Assembly: GCA_964451325.1 (NCBI GenBank)
Contig: CAYVHO010000021.1
Span: forward strand, 1-40,392
Length of the DNA: 40,392 nucleotides
Direction: 5' to 3'
From: JAADHI01 sp964451325
GTDB taxonomy: Bacteria; Nitrospirota; Nitrospiria; SBBL01; JAADHI01
The notes below the pieces were generated by a model. The model was not told where the DNA came from, did no database searches, and saw only the letters and a program-made list of their open reading frames with translations. Position numbers and translations under genes: made by a program. This document shows positions 26,117 to 35,433 of the stretch, one piece after another (position 1 is the stretch's first letter; each line of letters opens with the position of its first letter).

Positions 26117-26325
26117 TGGAAAAAGAATATGATTTTTCAAAAGGAAAGCGGGGGCATTTTTTTTCCCCGGATGCAACTTTGAACATCCCCGTTTATTTGG
26201 ATCAGGATGTGGAACGCTGGTTTGCAGAGAAGGCAAAAGCCAAAGGTGTGAACCTCCAGGACTTGGTGAATGAATTGTTGCGCAAAGATATTTCTTTAAT
26301 TCAAGAAATAACGGGTAGAGGATAG
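26116..26325 (+). CDS. brnA: BrnA-family antitoxin
   Basis: The roughly 69-aa partner of BrnT belongs to the ribbon-helix-helix type: DYDFSKGKRG-like N-terminus (here EYDFSKGKRGHFF), then NIPVYLDQDVERWFAEKAKAKG and LQDLVNELLRKDI. It neutralises BrnT and, with it, normally represses the operon. Tandem ATGATG codons allow starts at 26113 or 26116; I chose 26116 because GAGGAGG at 26105-26111 is then 4 nt away rather than 1. The 178 bp after it, up to addB, hold no gene that I can support. Confidence 0.88.
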   Translation: MEKEYDFSKGKRGHFFSPDATLNIPVYLDQDVERWFAEKAKAKGVNLQDLVNELLRKDISLIQEITGRG

Positions 26326-26503
26326 AGATCTGAATACCCAAACTCCCTCATGTCCGTCACGCGCAAACCGAGCAAAATCCCGCAGCAGATCACATGGGCA
26401 TGCGCGTACTTTTTAATATAACACCGTGGGTGAATCGGTCCTATTGACGGGGGAAGTGACGCAATAAACATCATGAGAAACAAGGAATCCTCTAGAACAG
26501 AAC

Positions 26504-29500
26504 ATGCAGATTATTCTAGGCCCCTTTCATCCCCAGCTTGAAGATGCTTTTATTGAAAAAATCAAAGCCTTCAAAAGACCTGACCCCTTAAAACCCCTCC
26601 TGATTCTTGTTCCCTCCGATTCACTGCGTCGTTATTTGATGCGAATCTTGACCCTTAAACACGGGCTGAGTCTCATCAATGTCTCTCTGATGAACTTCAA
26701 TCAACTTTCAAAGACACTTTATGAAGCGGTCGCGCCTGCGGCAGATCTAAGATTACACGATAACCTGTTTTTTGAAGAAATGCTGTATCTCCTACTCCAG
26801 AAATCCGGTCGTGACTTTTCAGAATTATGTGTGTCTGAGGGCGGTGTTGATGCACTTTGGCAAACGCTGCATGATTTAAAAGAAGGTTTGCTCGATCCTG
26901 ATATCGCCATACAAGCCTTGAAAGAAGGACATTTTGGTCCATGGGCGATGCGGGGCGGCTTGCCTCGACTTTTTAAGCTTTATCGGGAATTAACGAAAAT
27001 CTGCGAAAAACAACAGATTTTTGATTATGGCGAAATTGCACGTCGTGCAAAGGATGCCGTCTCAAATTCCGACTTTTTAAAGTCTTTTGATGCGATTTTT
27101 TGTTATGGGTTTTATGATTTGACCCAGGTTTTGATTGATCTGGTGCATGAGATCGCTAAATCTTACCCCACGACGCTTTTTTTTCCACTGGTGCCGGGCG
27201 CATCCGGCTGGGGGTTTTCCGAGCGTTTTTTTGACCGCCATCTCGCAGGTTTTGCGCCTTCAAAGGCTCAAATTATTGATCTAACAAAAAAAACAAAAAA
27301 CGATTTTTTCTTTCCTCAGGCCCTGTTTTTTGAAAAAAACAAGGCCACAGCAGATGTTTTACCTATGCCAAAAAAGGCCGATTGTCGGCTTATCTCTTGT
27401 TACGACATTCACGACGAAGTGCTCACGGTCGCAAAAGAAATTGTGCGACTCACTTCTGATGAAACCCTGGGCTTTGATGAGATCGGTGTTGTTACGCGAG
27501 ACTTAGAACCTTATTTAAGTTCTGTTCAAAGCATTTTTAAAAAACATGCCATCCCCATTGCAAGCAATGCTGAAGTGTCCTTGATGCAGTACCCGCTGGC
27601 AAAGTCCGTTTTTTTGATGACAGGCCTGTTTCTTCAGGATTTCCCCCGAGCGGCCTCTATTGATCTCATGACAGCGCCTTTTTTTGACCGGGCTGCGTGT
27701 TGCAAAACAGGATCATTGATTAAGCCCGATGATTGGGATTTTTTGAGCCGAAAAGCCAAAATTACCTCAGGCTGGCAGGCTTGGCAAAAATTAATGCCTT
27801 CCGGTCAAGAGGCCACGGGTGATCTTCCCGATCAGAACGCGCTGCTTTTGGCTACTTTTTCAAGCTTGTATCAGGATTTAAGTGCATTGCCGAGCGCGGG
27901 TTCGTGGTCTGAATACGCAATATTGTGGCAGAACCTACTTGAAAAATATTTAGGGTTTGTCCCGCTGGATGAACTGAAAGAAACAGACGAGGACTTGCTT
28001 TCCAATACAGAACGGGTTATCAGCGCCATTTCAAAAGGATTAGAACGCCTTGCATCACTCGGGAAAATCTCAGGGAAAGTCTTGCGGGACGATTTTATTA
28101 CCGCGTTTCAACGCGGTTTGAAAAAGGCAACAATTCCCTTTGCCTCCCATAATATTGCGGGGGTGTCACTGATGAATATCATGCAGGCGCGTGGGATTTC
28201 TTTTCGGGTGCTTTTTGTCTTAGGCATGAACGAAGGCCGTTTTCCGCGGACGATTCGGGAAGACCCCTTTTTAGTCGATCACCAGCGACGGGTATTGGAA
28301 ACGGTATTGGGTTACAAAGTAGGAGAGAAACTCGCGGGTTACGACGAAGAAAAGCTGCTTTTTACTTTATCCATTGGAAGTGCAGTCGATTTTTGTTATG
28401 CCCTTTATCATCGTACGGATGGTTTGGGCGGGCAACGTGCCCCGTCCTGGTATTTGGGTGAACTGAAACAGGTTTTCCAAATAGAAAATGAAACGCTTAT
28501 TCCCCGCGATTTCATTGCAAGACAGCTTATTTCACCCTTTGATCAAGCAGAATCCCTGCTACCCGAGGAGTGGGCGATTGATTTGAGTCTTCGTGGAGCA
28601 GACTGTGGGCCCCTAGTCAGTCAACTGCCTTTTTCTAAAGCCTCCTACCTTCGCGGGAAAAAGGCTTTGATCGCATTAGAGCAGGAAGCGCCTTTGTCTG
28701 CCTTTGATGGGCTTATTTCCGAAAATCTAAGCCATTGGGAAGATTTGTTGGCACGCGGTATTTCACCCACAGCCCTTGAACGTTATGCTTTATGTCCTTT
28801 CCAATATTATGGAAAAACCCTGCTCAAACTCAGCACCGAAGAAGACCCTGAAGATGGGATTTTGCCCAAAACAAATGCTATCGGGACACTTTGCCATGAA
28901 ATCCTCAAGGTGTTTTACGAAGGGCTCCAGTCTGAAGACGATTTTAATACGGCCTTAAAAAACGATTGTTTCCTGCCCCGTCTCGAAGAAATCAGCAATC
29001 ATCTTTTTGAAGCCTATGGTTCTGAAAATCCTTTGTTTTATCCACTGCATTGGGAGATGCAACAAACAACAATTCTGACGATGTTAAATGAAGTGATCAA
29101 AAAAGATATGCTTACCTTGGCTGAATCAGGTGATCGACCCGCTGCTTTTGAAGTGGATTGTCGCCAAACAATAGAAGCGGAATGGCCTGAATTTCGTGGA
29201 AGAATTGACCGCATTGATTTTAATGCGGAAACAGGCAAGGCCCGTGTTGTGGATTATAAAATCACTTTTCGCAAATCACCCCTTCCCCTTGAAAAAAATT
29301 TGCTGACTTCGGCGCTCAGAGGTAAAAAGCTTCAAGCCCCCATTTATTTGCGGTTCTCACAAATTTTTTCCGAGGCGAAAACGGGCAATGAAAATGGAGA
29401 AACAGCGTCCGTTTTTTATCATCTTGCCCCAAACTGGCCCGATGGGCCGCTTGTGATTTCGGAATTTCCGGCATCGGGCTGGCAAGGGGAATACGGGGAC

Positions 29501-29731
29501 ATTCTTAAACAAAGCATTTCTACCTTGCTTCAGGGTATCGAAAAAGGACGATTTTTTATGAAACCAGGCGAGCATTGCGATTTTTGTGAGGTGCGTGCCC
29601 TCTGCCGCTTAAATCACCTGCCCTCAATTAAACGTTTACAGGGCGATATTTTCTGGCAGGAACAGCAAGTGATTCAAAAGTTAAAACCCCCAAAATCTTC
29701 CTCGAAAAAAAAGAAAGGTTATGGCACTTGA
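26504..29731 (+). CDS. addB: AddB-type subunit of the ATP-dependent helicase-nuclease
   Basis: The 1075-aa protein is the AddB partner of the double-strand-break repair complex AddAB, which resects DNA ends for RecA. The N-terminal part is a degenerate UvrD-like helicase; I see no Walker A motif where some AddB proteins have one. The C-terminal RecB-type nuclease shows GTLCHEIL, FRGRIDRIDF and VVDYK (Asp917, Lys919). Four cysteines fit the AddB iron-sulfur cluster: Cys764 in ALCPFQYYG, and Cys1025, Cys1028 and Cys1034 in CDFCEVRALC. The stop overlaps the addA start by 4 nt, so the two are co-translated. Confidence 0.9.
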   Translation: MQIILGPFHPQLEDAFIEKIKAFKRPDPLKPLLILVPSDSLRRYLMRILTLKHGLSLINVSLMNFNQLSKTLYEAVAPAADLRLHDNLFFEEMLYLLLQKSGRDFSELCVSEGGVDALWQTLHDLKEGLLDPDIAIQALKEGHFGPWAMRGGLPRLFKLYRELTKICEKQQIFDYGEIARRAKDAVSNSDFLKSFDAIFCYGFYDLTQVLIDLVHEIAKSYPTTLFFPLVPGASGWGFSERFFDRHLAGFAPSKAQIIDLTKKTKNDFFFPQALFFEKNKATADVLPMPKKADCRLISCYDIHDEVLTVAKEIVRLTSDETLGFDEIGVVTRDLEPYLSSVQSIFKKHAIPIASNAEVSLMQYPLAKSVFLMTGLFLQDFPRAASIDLMTAPFFDRAACCKTGSLIKPDDWDFLSRKAKITSGWQAWQKLMPSGQEATGDLPDQNALLLATFSSLYQDLSALPSAGSWSEYAILWQNLLEKYLGFVPLDELKETDEDLLSNTERVISAISKGLERLASLGKISGKVLRDDFITAFQRGLKKATIPFASHNIAGVSLMNIMQARGISFRVLFVLGMNEGRFPRTIREDPFLVDHQRRVLETVLGYKVGEKLAGYDEEKLLFTLSIGSAVDFCYALYHRTDGLGGQRAPSWYLGELKQVFQIENETLIPRDFIARQLISPFDQAESLLPEEWAIDLSLRGADCGPLVSQLPFSKASYLRGKKALIALEQEAPLSAFDGLISENLSHWEDLLARGISPTALERYALCPFQYYGKTLLKLSTEEDPEDGILPKTNAIGTLCHEILKVFYEGLQSEDDFNTALKNDCFLPRLEEISNHLFEAYGSENPLFYPLHWEMQQTTILTMLNEVIKKDMLTLAESGDRPAAFEVDCRQTIEAEWPEFRGRIDRIDFNAETGKARVVDYKITFRKSPLPLEKNLLTSALRGKKLQAPIYLRFSQIFSEAKTGNENGETASVFYHLAPNWPDGPLVISEFPASGWQGEYGDILKQSISTLLQGIEKGRFFMKPGEHCDFCEVRALCRLNHLPSIKRLQGDIFWQEQQVIQKLKPPKSSSKKKKGYGT

Positions 29732-32700
29732 AAATCACGCCAAAAGATCAAGCCGATCGTATTCGTGCAGCAAGGACTTTTGATCAGAATATCGTTGTGA
29801 CCGCCGGAGCCGGTACGGGCAAAACAACCTTGCTGATTCAACGCCTCCTGCATCTTTTGATGCGGGGCACAGCGGCCATTCCCATTACCGCTGTCATTGC
29901 CCTGACGTTTACAAATAAATCCGCCAACGAAATGAAAATTCGATTACGGGAGGCCTTAGAAGATGCAATGGCGGATGAAGGGACTTCAGAGACCGTCGTC
30001 GATCTCATGAATCTGTATGGCCTCTGCAAATCAGATCTTGATACGCGTGCCACCGCAGCCTTACAGGACTTAGAGCGTAGCGAGATTGGAACCATCCATC
30101 ATTTTGCGACAACGCTCTTGCGTCTTTACCCGATAGAAGCGGATGTCGATCCTAAGTTTCGCATTGATGAGGGCGGTGACTTTTTTCAGCTTTTATTTGA
30201 GTCGTCCTGGCGCACTTGGCTAAGGTCGGAATTGTCCGTAGATGCTGCGCGAAAAGATTGTTGGGAAAGTGTGCTTGAGCAGTCTTCATTAAAAGAACTT
30301 GAAACCCTTGCTCGATCTTTTGTTTCAGAACCACTCCATTTTTCAAATTTCCTCGAAAAAAAACAAGGGGATAAAATCCCGTTTTCCATTGTAGAATGGC
30401 TCAAATCACTTGAAAATACAGCGATTTTTTTACTTGAAATCCATCCGGAAGGCCGAAAAATAGAAACCTTGCTTTCTGCCGCCAGGACTTGTTTTTCTTC
30501 AATTATCAGTCAGGAAGTCGCTGCACTTTCGGAGTCAGAAACCCATTTATTACAAAATGGCAAAGCCAGTATCGTGAAGGGTTGGGATGCCGATGAATTT
30601 AAAACGGCCCAGAATCTCATCAAAATCGCCCAGCAAGTGCTGCAAGTTAATGAAACCCAAGTACAAGTGCTTTGCAAATTACTTAAACCCTTTGTGGCGC
30701 TTTTTCATGAAAAATCCCGTCAGGAGGCATGGGTTTCATTTGATGCCTTGTTGATAAAAGCACGGGATTTATTGCGTGACCATCCGTCTGTCCGTGAGGA
30801 CTTAAAGCAGCGTTTTAGGGCGATTCTCATTGATGAATTTCAGGATACGGATCCGGTGCAATACGAAATATTGCTTTATCTGGCAGAAGATAAGGGACAA
30901 ATCGCCTCAAACTGGCAAAAGGTGAAACTTGCGCCAGGAAAACTGTTTGTGGTCGGTGATCCCAAACAATCCATTTATGGTTTTCGACGGGCAGATATTG
31001 AAGCCTATCATGCCGTGCGGGCCTTGATTTTTGAACAAGGGGGTTTGCACTGCACACTGAGCACTAATTTTAGAAGTCACAATCTTATTCTGGATGTGGT
31101 CAATGGTGTTTTTGAGAAAGTGATGATTCAAAAAGCGGGGATTCAGCCCGAATACATTGCGATTCATGCCCCGAATTTGAATCCCCAAATGGAAAACAGT
31201 GTTTTAAAATTCAGAGCCGTTTCTCTTCGTTTGATTCGAAACAAACAAGAGAAATGGACTGCCGAAACTGCAAAACAAATGGAGGGAGAGGCGATTGCCC
31301 TATGGCTGTCGCAAGAAGTGCTGGGAAAAGCCCTTATCCCGGGTGAAGCGGGTGAACCACGTGCTGTAAAAAAAGGAGATGTGGCAATCTTAATGCGCAC
31401 GCTTACGGGGGTGCAGCATATCTTGCAGCCGCTCCGTCATTTGGGGATCGCCTATTGGGTGGAAGGCGAAAAACATTTTTATCGGAAACAAGTGGTGATT
31501 GATGCGGTAAACCTACTGCGTGTTGTTGCAGATGTAAATGACAAAATAGCCCTCGTCGCGGTCCTGCGCTCGCCCGTGGGAGGATTTGATGACAACGTAA
31601 TTTATAAACTTGAAAAAAAGGGACTTTTAAATTATGGCCGTTCATCAGAGGTGCTCGATGCGTCCGTTTCCCCCTTATATGCCCTGTTTTCTCGTTTGCA
31701 CGACCTTGCCGCACAACGCCCCGTGGCGGAGGCCATAAACATTATTTTTGATGAATGTGCCATTCGACTCTTTGCGGCGGCCTCAAACGATGGGGCGCAG
31801 GCCCTCGCCAATCTCGAAAAAATTGAAGAAGAGGCAAAGGTACACTCAAAAGATGCGACCATGACTTTTAAGGCTGTGGTAAGCGTTTTGCAAAAGGCGG
31901 TTGCGGCAGAAGAAGAGGCCGCGGAAAGCTCACTTGCTGAAGCGGGTATTGATGCGGTCAAGGTTTTCAGTATTCACAAAGCAAAAGGACTTGAGTTTCC
32001 CCTTGTGATTTTAGCGGGCGCTCATGCTGGAGCAAATCCGAGGGAGCGCGCATCTGCAAGTCTAAGGCATGATTGGTCCAGTGATTTGACCGGGCTTCGT
32101 TTGGGTGAAATCAGAGACCTCAATTCCATCTTTCTTAAAGAAAAAGTCCGTTTGCGGGAAATTGAAGAAGAAAAGCGGCTTTTATATGTTGCCATGACCC
32201 GTGCCCGTGAACATTTGATGATTTCCGCTGCACCGAATGAAAAAATTCAGAGCGGAAGTTTTCTGTCTCATATTGAAACCGCGTTGGGGGAAACATTATC
32301 GAACCGAGTGAATGAAACGGGTTTTAAGAAGATCTCGATTGGGCAGGGTCTGATTGCCTCAAGGGTCTTGTCTGATCTGAAATTTGAGGGTGTCGCGCAA
32401 GTGAGCGAAGGTCGTCCTACAGCTCAAGTTGATACTGCAGCATTGGCTCAAAAATGGAAAAAACGATTTACTGTTTATGATGCGCTTCAAAACAAAAGGG
32501 TTTTTATTTCTCCGACCCAACTCAAAAGTACGGATGAAGTTGCATTTAGACGAGTGCCGATAAAAAAGAAAATGCATTCTCAAACACCCATGGCGGATAG
32601 CGCAAAACTGGGACAACTGGCGCATCGGTTTTTAGAAGGCTGGGATTTTTCATCTGATCTCAAAAACTACAAAGAAGCCCTCGTTTCTTTTTTGAATCAA

Positions 32701-33087
32701 CAAAAACTTGTGAATAAAGGCATCACACAAGAAGTCCTTTTTGAGCAGATGCATGCGATTTTTAAGGTGTTCTTTTTTTCTCCGGCTTATGAGGCATTGA
32801 CCCGAGTCAAAATTATCGGTCGAGAAGTGCCTTTTATCATGCCCTGGAAAGGACAGGTCATGCGGGGTGAAATTGATTTGATTTATGAAGAAAAAGGAGC
32901 GCTTTATATCGCAGACTACAAAACGGATCGTATTAAAAAAACGGAGATTCAAGAAGCCGCAAAAAAATATCATCACCAAGGCCAGATTTATCCCGAAGCC
33001 CTGCGCCGTTCACTCAAAAGAGAGGTGATGGGAATGAAAGTGATTTTTTTGCGATTGGGTCTTTCTGTACAAGCAAGTCCTGATTAA
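29728..33087 (+). CDS. addA: AddA-type UvrD-like helicase-nuclease
   Basis: The 1119-aa protein is the motor and second nuclease of AddAB. Superfamily 1A motifs are complete: AGAGTGKT at 26-33, LIDEFQDTDPVQYEIL near 369, VVGDPKQSIYGFRRAD near 409, VFSIHKAKGLEFPLVIL, and LLYVAMTRAREHL. The C-terminal PD-(D/E)XK nuclease carries GEIDLIYEE and IADYKTD (Asp1063, Lys1065). The start is TTG at 29728, within the addB stop (TTGA); an ATG 7 nt upstream is out of frame and short. An imperfect dyad around 33100-33126 could end transcription, but has no clear T-run. Confidence 0.92.
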   Translation: MKITPKDQADRIRAARTFDQNIVVTAGAGTGKTTLLIQRLLHLLMRGTAAIPITAVIALTFTNKSANEMKIRLREALEDAMADEGTSETVVDLMNLYGLCKSDLDTRATAALQDLERSEIGTIHHFATTLLRLYPIEADVDPKFRIDEGGDFFQLLFESSWRTWLRSELSVDAARKDCWESVLEQSSLKELETLARSFVSEPLHFSNFLEKKQGDKIPFSIVEWLKSLENTAIFLLEIHPEGRKIETLLSAARTCFSSIISQEVAALSESETHLLQNGKASIVKGWDADEFKTAQNLIKIAQQVLQVNETQVQVLCKLLKPFVALFHEKSRQEAWVSFDALLIKARDLLRDHPSVREDLKQRFRAILIDEFQDTDPVQYEILLYLAEDKGQIASNWQKVKLAPGKLFVVGDPKQSIYGFRRADIEAYHAVRALIFEQGGLHCTLSTNFRSHNLILDVVNGVFEKVMIQKAGIQPEYIAIHAPNLNPQMENSVLKFRAVSLRLIRNKQEKWTAETAKQMEGEAIALWLSQEVLGKALIPGEAGEPRAVKKGDVAILMRTLTGVQHILQPLRHLGIAYWVEGEKHFYRKQVVIDAVNLLRVVADVNDKIALVAVLRSPVGGFDDNVIYKLEKKGLLNYGRSSEVLDASVSPLYALFSRLHDLAAQRPVAEAINIIFDECAIRLFAAASNDGAQALANLEKIEEEAKVHSKDATMTFKAVVSVLQKAVAAEEEAAESSLAEAGIDAVKVFSIHKAKGLEFPLVILAGAHAGANPRERASASLRHDWSSDLTGLRLGEIRDLNSIFLKEKVRLREIEEEKRLLYVAMTRAREHLMISAAPNEKIQSGSFLSHIETALGETLSNRVNETGFKKISIGQGLIASRVLSDLKFEGVAQVSEGRPTAQVDTAALAQKWKKRFTVYDALQNKRVFISPTQLKSTDEVAFRRVPIKKKMHSQTPMADSAKLGQLAHRFLEGWDFSSDLKNYKEALVSFLNQQKLVNKGITQEVLFEQMHAIFKVFFFSPAYEALTRVKIIGREVPFIMPWKGQVMRGEIDLIYEEKGALYIADYKTDRIKKTEIQEAAKKYHHQGQIYPEALRRSLKREVMGMKVIFLRLGLSVQASPD

Positions 33088-33165
33088 ATATTTGAATCTG
33101 AGAGGAAAATTCGTTAGAATTCTCTTTAAGTATTAAAGGCGATTTCTCTGTTTTATGGAAATTCT

Positions 33166-33789
33166 ATGACTTCAAAACCGACCTACGGGGACTTAGAACG
33201 TAAAGTTGAAGATTTAGAGCAGCTTCTTCTGAAAAATGAGGAACGGACAAGCCTTGCGCATCAGGCCGCAAACATGGGGACTTGGGAGTGGGATATCCAT
33301 TCGGGCGGACTTTTTTGGTCCAAACAAATCTATCCCATTTTTGGTGTGACACCCGGAGAATCAGAAATGACCTATGAGTCCTTTCTCACCTGTATTCCGC
33401 AAGAGGATCGTCCTCATGTCGAGGCTTCGGTCCATGCGGCTGTCTATGAAGGAAAACCCTATGATATTGAACATGCCGTCCGACACCCTGATGGAACCTT
33501 GCGGTGGGTATCCGAGCGTGGGAATGTTTTTCGGGATAATGCGGGGAATCCAATCCGGATGTTGGGGGTTGTGCAGGATCTGACCGAACAAAAATATTTG
33601 CGTGAGAAGCATAAAACTTTGAGCGGTATCATGCCGATTTGCTCAAATTGTAAACAGATACGGGACGCCCAGGGTGCTTGGCATCAAATCGAGACTTATA
33701 TTCGAGACCATTCTGCCGCTAAATTCAGTCACAGCATTTGTCCTGACTGTGCAAATAGACTTTATCCTGATTATGACTTGAATCTCTGA
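33166..33789 (+). CDS. PAS-domain protein with a C-terminal two-CxxC module
   Basis: The 207-aa cytoplasmic protein starts with a short coiled coil (about 8-28), then one PAS domain of the PAS_3 type (about 30-140: WEWDIHSGGLFWS, HPDGTLRWV, VVQDLTEQK). A compact tail follows with Cys159 and Cys162 (CSNC), KQIRDAQGAWHQIETYI, HSAAKFSHSIC, and Cys192 and Cys195 (CPDC). This tail is familiar from the ends of many PAS kinases and response regulators and probably binds a metal. No kinase, cyclase or DNA-binding output domain is present, so the tail itself is the likely output or partner-binding part. It ends 24 bp from the convergent surface-protein gene. Confidence 0.85.
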   Translation: MTSKPTYGDLERKVEDLEQLLLKNEERTSLAHQAANMGTWEWDIHSGGLFWSKQIYPIFGVTPGESEMTYESFLTCIPQEDRPHVEASVHAAVYEGKPYDIEHAVRHPDGTLRWVSERGNVFRDNAGNPIRMLGVVQDLTEQKYLREKHKTLSGIMPICSNCKQIRDAQGAWHQIETYIRDHSAAKFSHSICPDCANRLYPDYDLNL

Positions 33790-33813
33790 GAAAACACGGA
33801 TTCAAGAAGGTTC

Positions 33814-35433
33814 CTAAGGCAAACACATTCCCGCACCTGATTTTCCGGCAAGATAAAGATCGTTGACCTCCGATACCGTCAGGGCACGTGCGTAAATTGA
33901 AATCTCATCTGCGGAAAAGGGCGTGTCCCCAAAAACCTCAATGGGCTCGGAGGAGACACTTTTGAGGTTTCCACTATAGGGGAATGTCCCTCTCAGTATT
34001 CCATCAACATATAACCTCACCGAGGTGCCATCATAGGTCATGGCAAAATGATGAAATTCCTCATCCACATCAATGATAATATTGGTCACCTGATTATGGA
34101 CCCGAAACCCTGAGGCATTTGTGAGGATATACTCCAACTGCCACTGATTTTGAGGGAGTGTCCGGGATGGATTACTGGCCAAAGGCCCGGATTCAAATAA
34201 AATGAGGTAAGACTGGCTATTCGGAAAGGTTCTCTTGCCAATAACCCCTGTAAAGGTTTGTGCCGTTGTGGGGTTATTTTCAAGCTTGACCCAAGCCTCA
34301 ATGCTCACCTGATTTCCGACAATATCAAGAGGACCGTCACCAGGGGCCAACATGGCGTCATTGGGCACAAATCGCCGGGCATTTAATACTCGCCCATTGA
34401 CACTGCTTGTTCCTGAAAACACGCCATCTTTTCCGTTAATGACATCTATCGTCGTAGTCCCCGATAGTTCGTCCAAGGGCCACCAACTGACTGCCCCGAA
34501 AGGTTGTTGTCCACAGGGCGGAATGACGACGTTTCCAACCATCGTAATCCCATCTCTTACCGGGGCGACCGCAATGGACTCTCCTTGAATGACCCTCCCC
34601 TCTGGAACATTAAACGTCCCGACAACAACGATCTCACCTTGGACCGTCGGCACATCAGCAATAGAGAATGATCCATTCAGACCAGATACACTTGAGCGAT
34701 TTCCAGTCGTCGTGACTGGAACCCCGGATAAGGGGTTTTGGTTTTCGTCTACAACATTCCCGATGACGGTTGTTCCAGGATCCGGGATGACACTCAGTTG
34801 AACCTCCGTTGCAAAACCGAGATTCCCCCCAAAATCAAAAGCAGAGGCCCCAAAAGTGATATTTGTTGTTCCCACTGGAATGTTGAAAACAAACGCATAT
34901 GGGGCAATGACATCTGTAGACACCACAGCGCCATCTATCCTGAAATTGACTGCAGCAATGCCGACATCATCTATGACATTGACCTTAATCACTTGTGCTG
35001 CTCCCGCGATGAGGGTATCGCCCAGTGAGGGAGATGAAATATTAACAATGGGAGGAATCCCTTCTTTGTCTTCAATGGCAAGGTATTGTGCAATAAAAAG
35101 CCGCGTATCGCCATCGGATCTAAAATCATCGGCGATAAAAGGTTTTACTTCAGTCACATAAACGAACTCTCGTGTCACCGCAATTCCGGTGCCGCCATAG
35201 TTTCCTGTGGGGGTCGAAAAGAGTGTGTCGATTATAAGTGGGTTAGAGGGATCATCGATATTCACAATCGGTGTCGATGCAATAAAAAGGTTGTCGGCAA
35301 AGAGGGCAAACGAGCCTGAAACGCTGATATCACGCGGACCAATGCCGGATACGCCTGGGATTGAGGGTATGCCAGGACCTATCACGACAGGGTTTGTCAC
35401 AATACTGAAATCCACCTTGATGCAAAGCGACAT
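33814..35433 (-). CDS. C-terminal frame of the surface protein (LVIVD end, Ig, CarbReg, LamG)
   Basis: The frame is open over 539 codons, but the first several residues (MSLCIKVD) are out-of-frame relative to the ancestral protein; real homology starts at FSIVTNPVVIG. It holds the last LVIVD-type repeats (NLFIASTPIVNIDDPSNPLII), a bacterial Ig-like domain (VNFRIDGAVVSTDVIAPYAF), a carboxypeptidase-regulatory-like domain (GNVVDENQNPLSGVPVTTTG), and a C-terminal LamG/concanavalin-type domain (VSIEAWVKLEN, FAMTYDGTSVRLYVDG). On its own it lacks a signal peptide and would not be exported. Confidence 0.55.
   Translation of the reverse strand: MSLCIKVDFSIVTNPVVIGPGIPSIPGVSGIGPRDISVSGSFALFADNLFIASTPIVNIDDPSNPLIIDTLFSTPTGNYGGTGIAVTREFVYVTEVKPFIADDFRSDGDTRLFIAQYLAIEDKEGIPPIVNISSPSLGDTLIAGAAQVIKVNVIDDVGIAAVNFRIDGAVVSTDVIAPYAFVFNIPVGTTNITFGASAFDFGGNLGFATEVQLSVIPDPGTTVIGNVVDENQNPLSGVPVTTTGNRSSVSGLNGSFSIADVPTVQGEIVVVGTFNVPEGRVIQGESIAVAPVRDGITMVGNVVIPPCGQQPFGAVSWWPLDELSGTTTIDVINGKDGVFSGTSSVNGRVLNARRFVPNDAMLAPGDGPLDIVGNQVSIEAWVKLENNPTTAQTFTGVIGKRTFPNSQSYLILFESGPLASNPSRTLPQNQWQLEYILTNASGFRVHNQVTNIIIDVDEEFHHFAMTYDGTSVRLYVDGILRGTFPYSGNLKSVSSEPIEVFGDTPFSADEISIYARALTVSEVNDLYLAGKSGAGMCLP

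Noticed and set aside
21550..26325. A single multi-gene antiphage island made of ATPase, antiporter and BrnTA
   Set aside because: The genes face different ways and are separated by gaps; no known defence architecture links them.
26301..26483. 60-codon minus-strand frame between brnA and addB
   Set aside because: It has no recognisable protein pattern, ribosome binding site or neighbour context; it is treated as noncoding.
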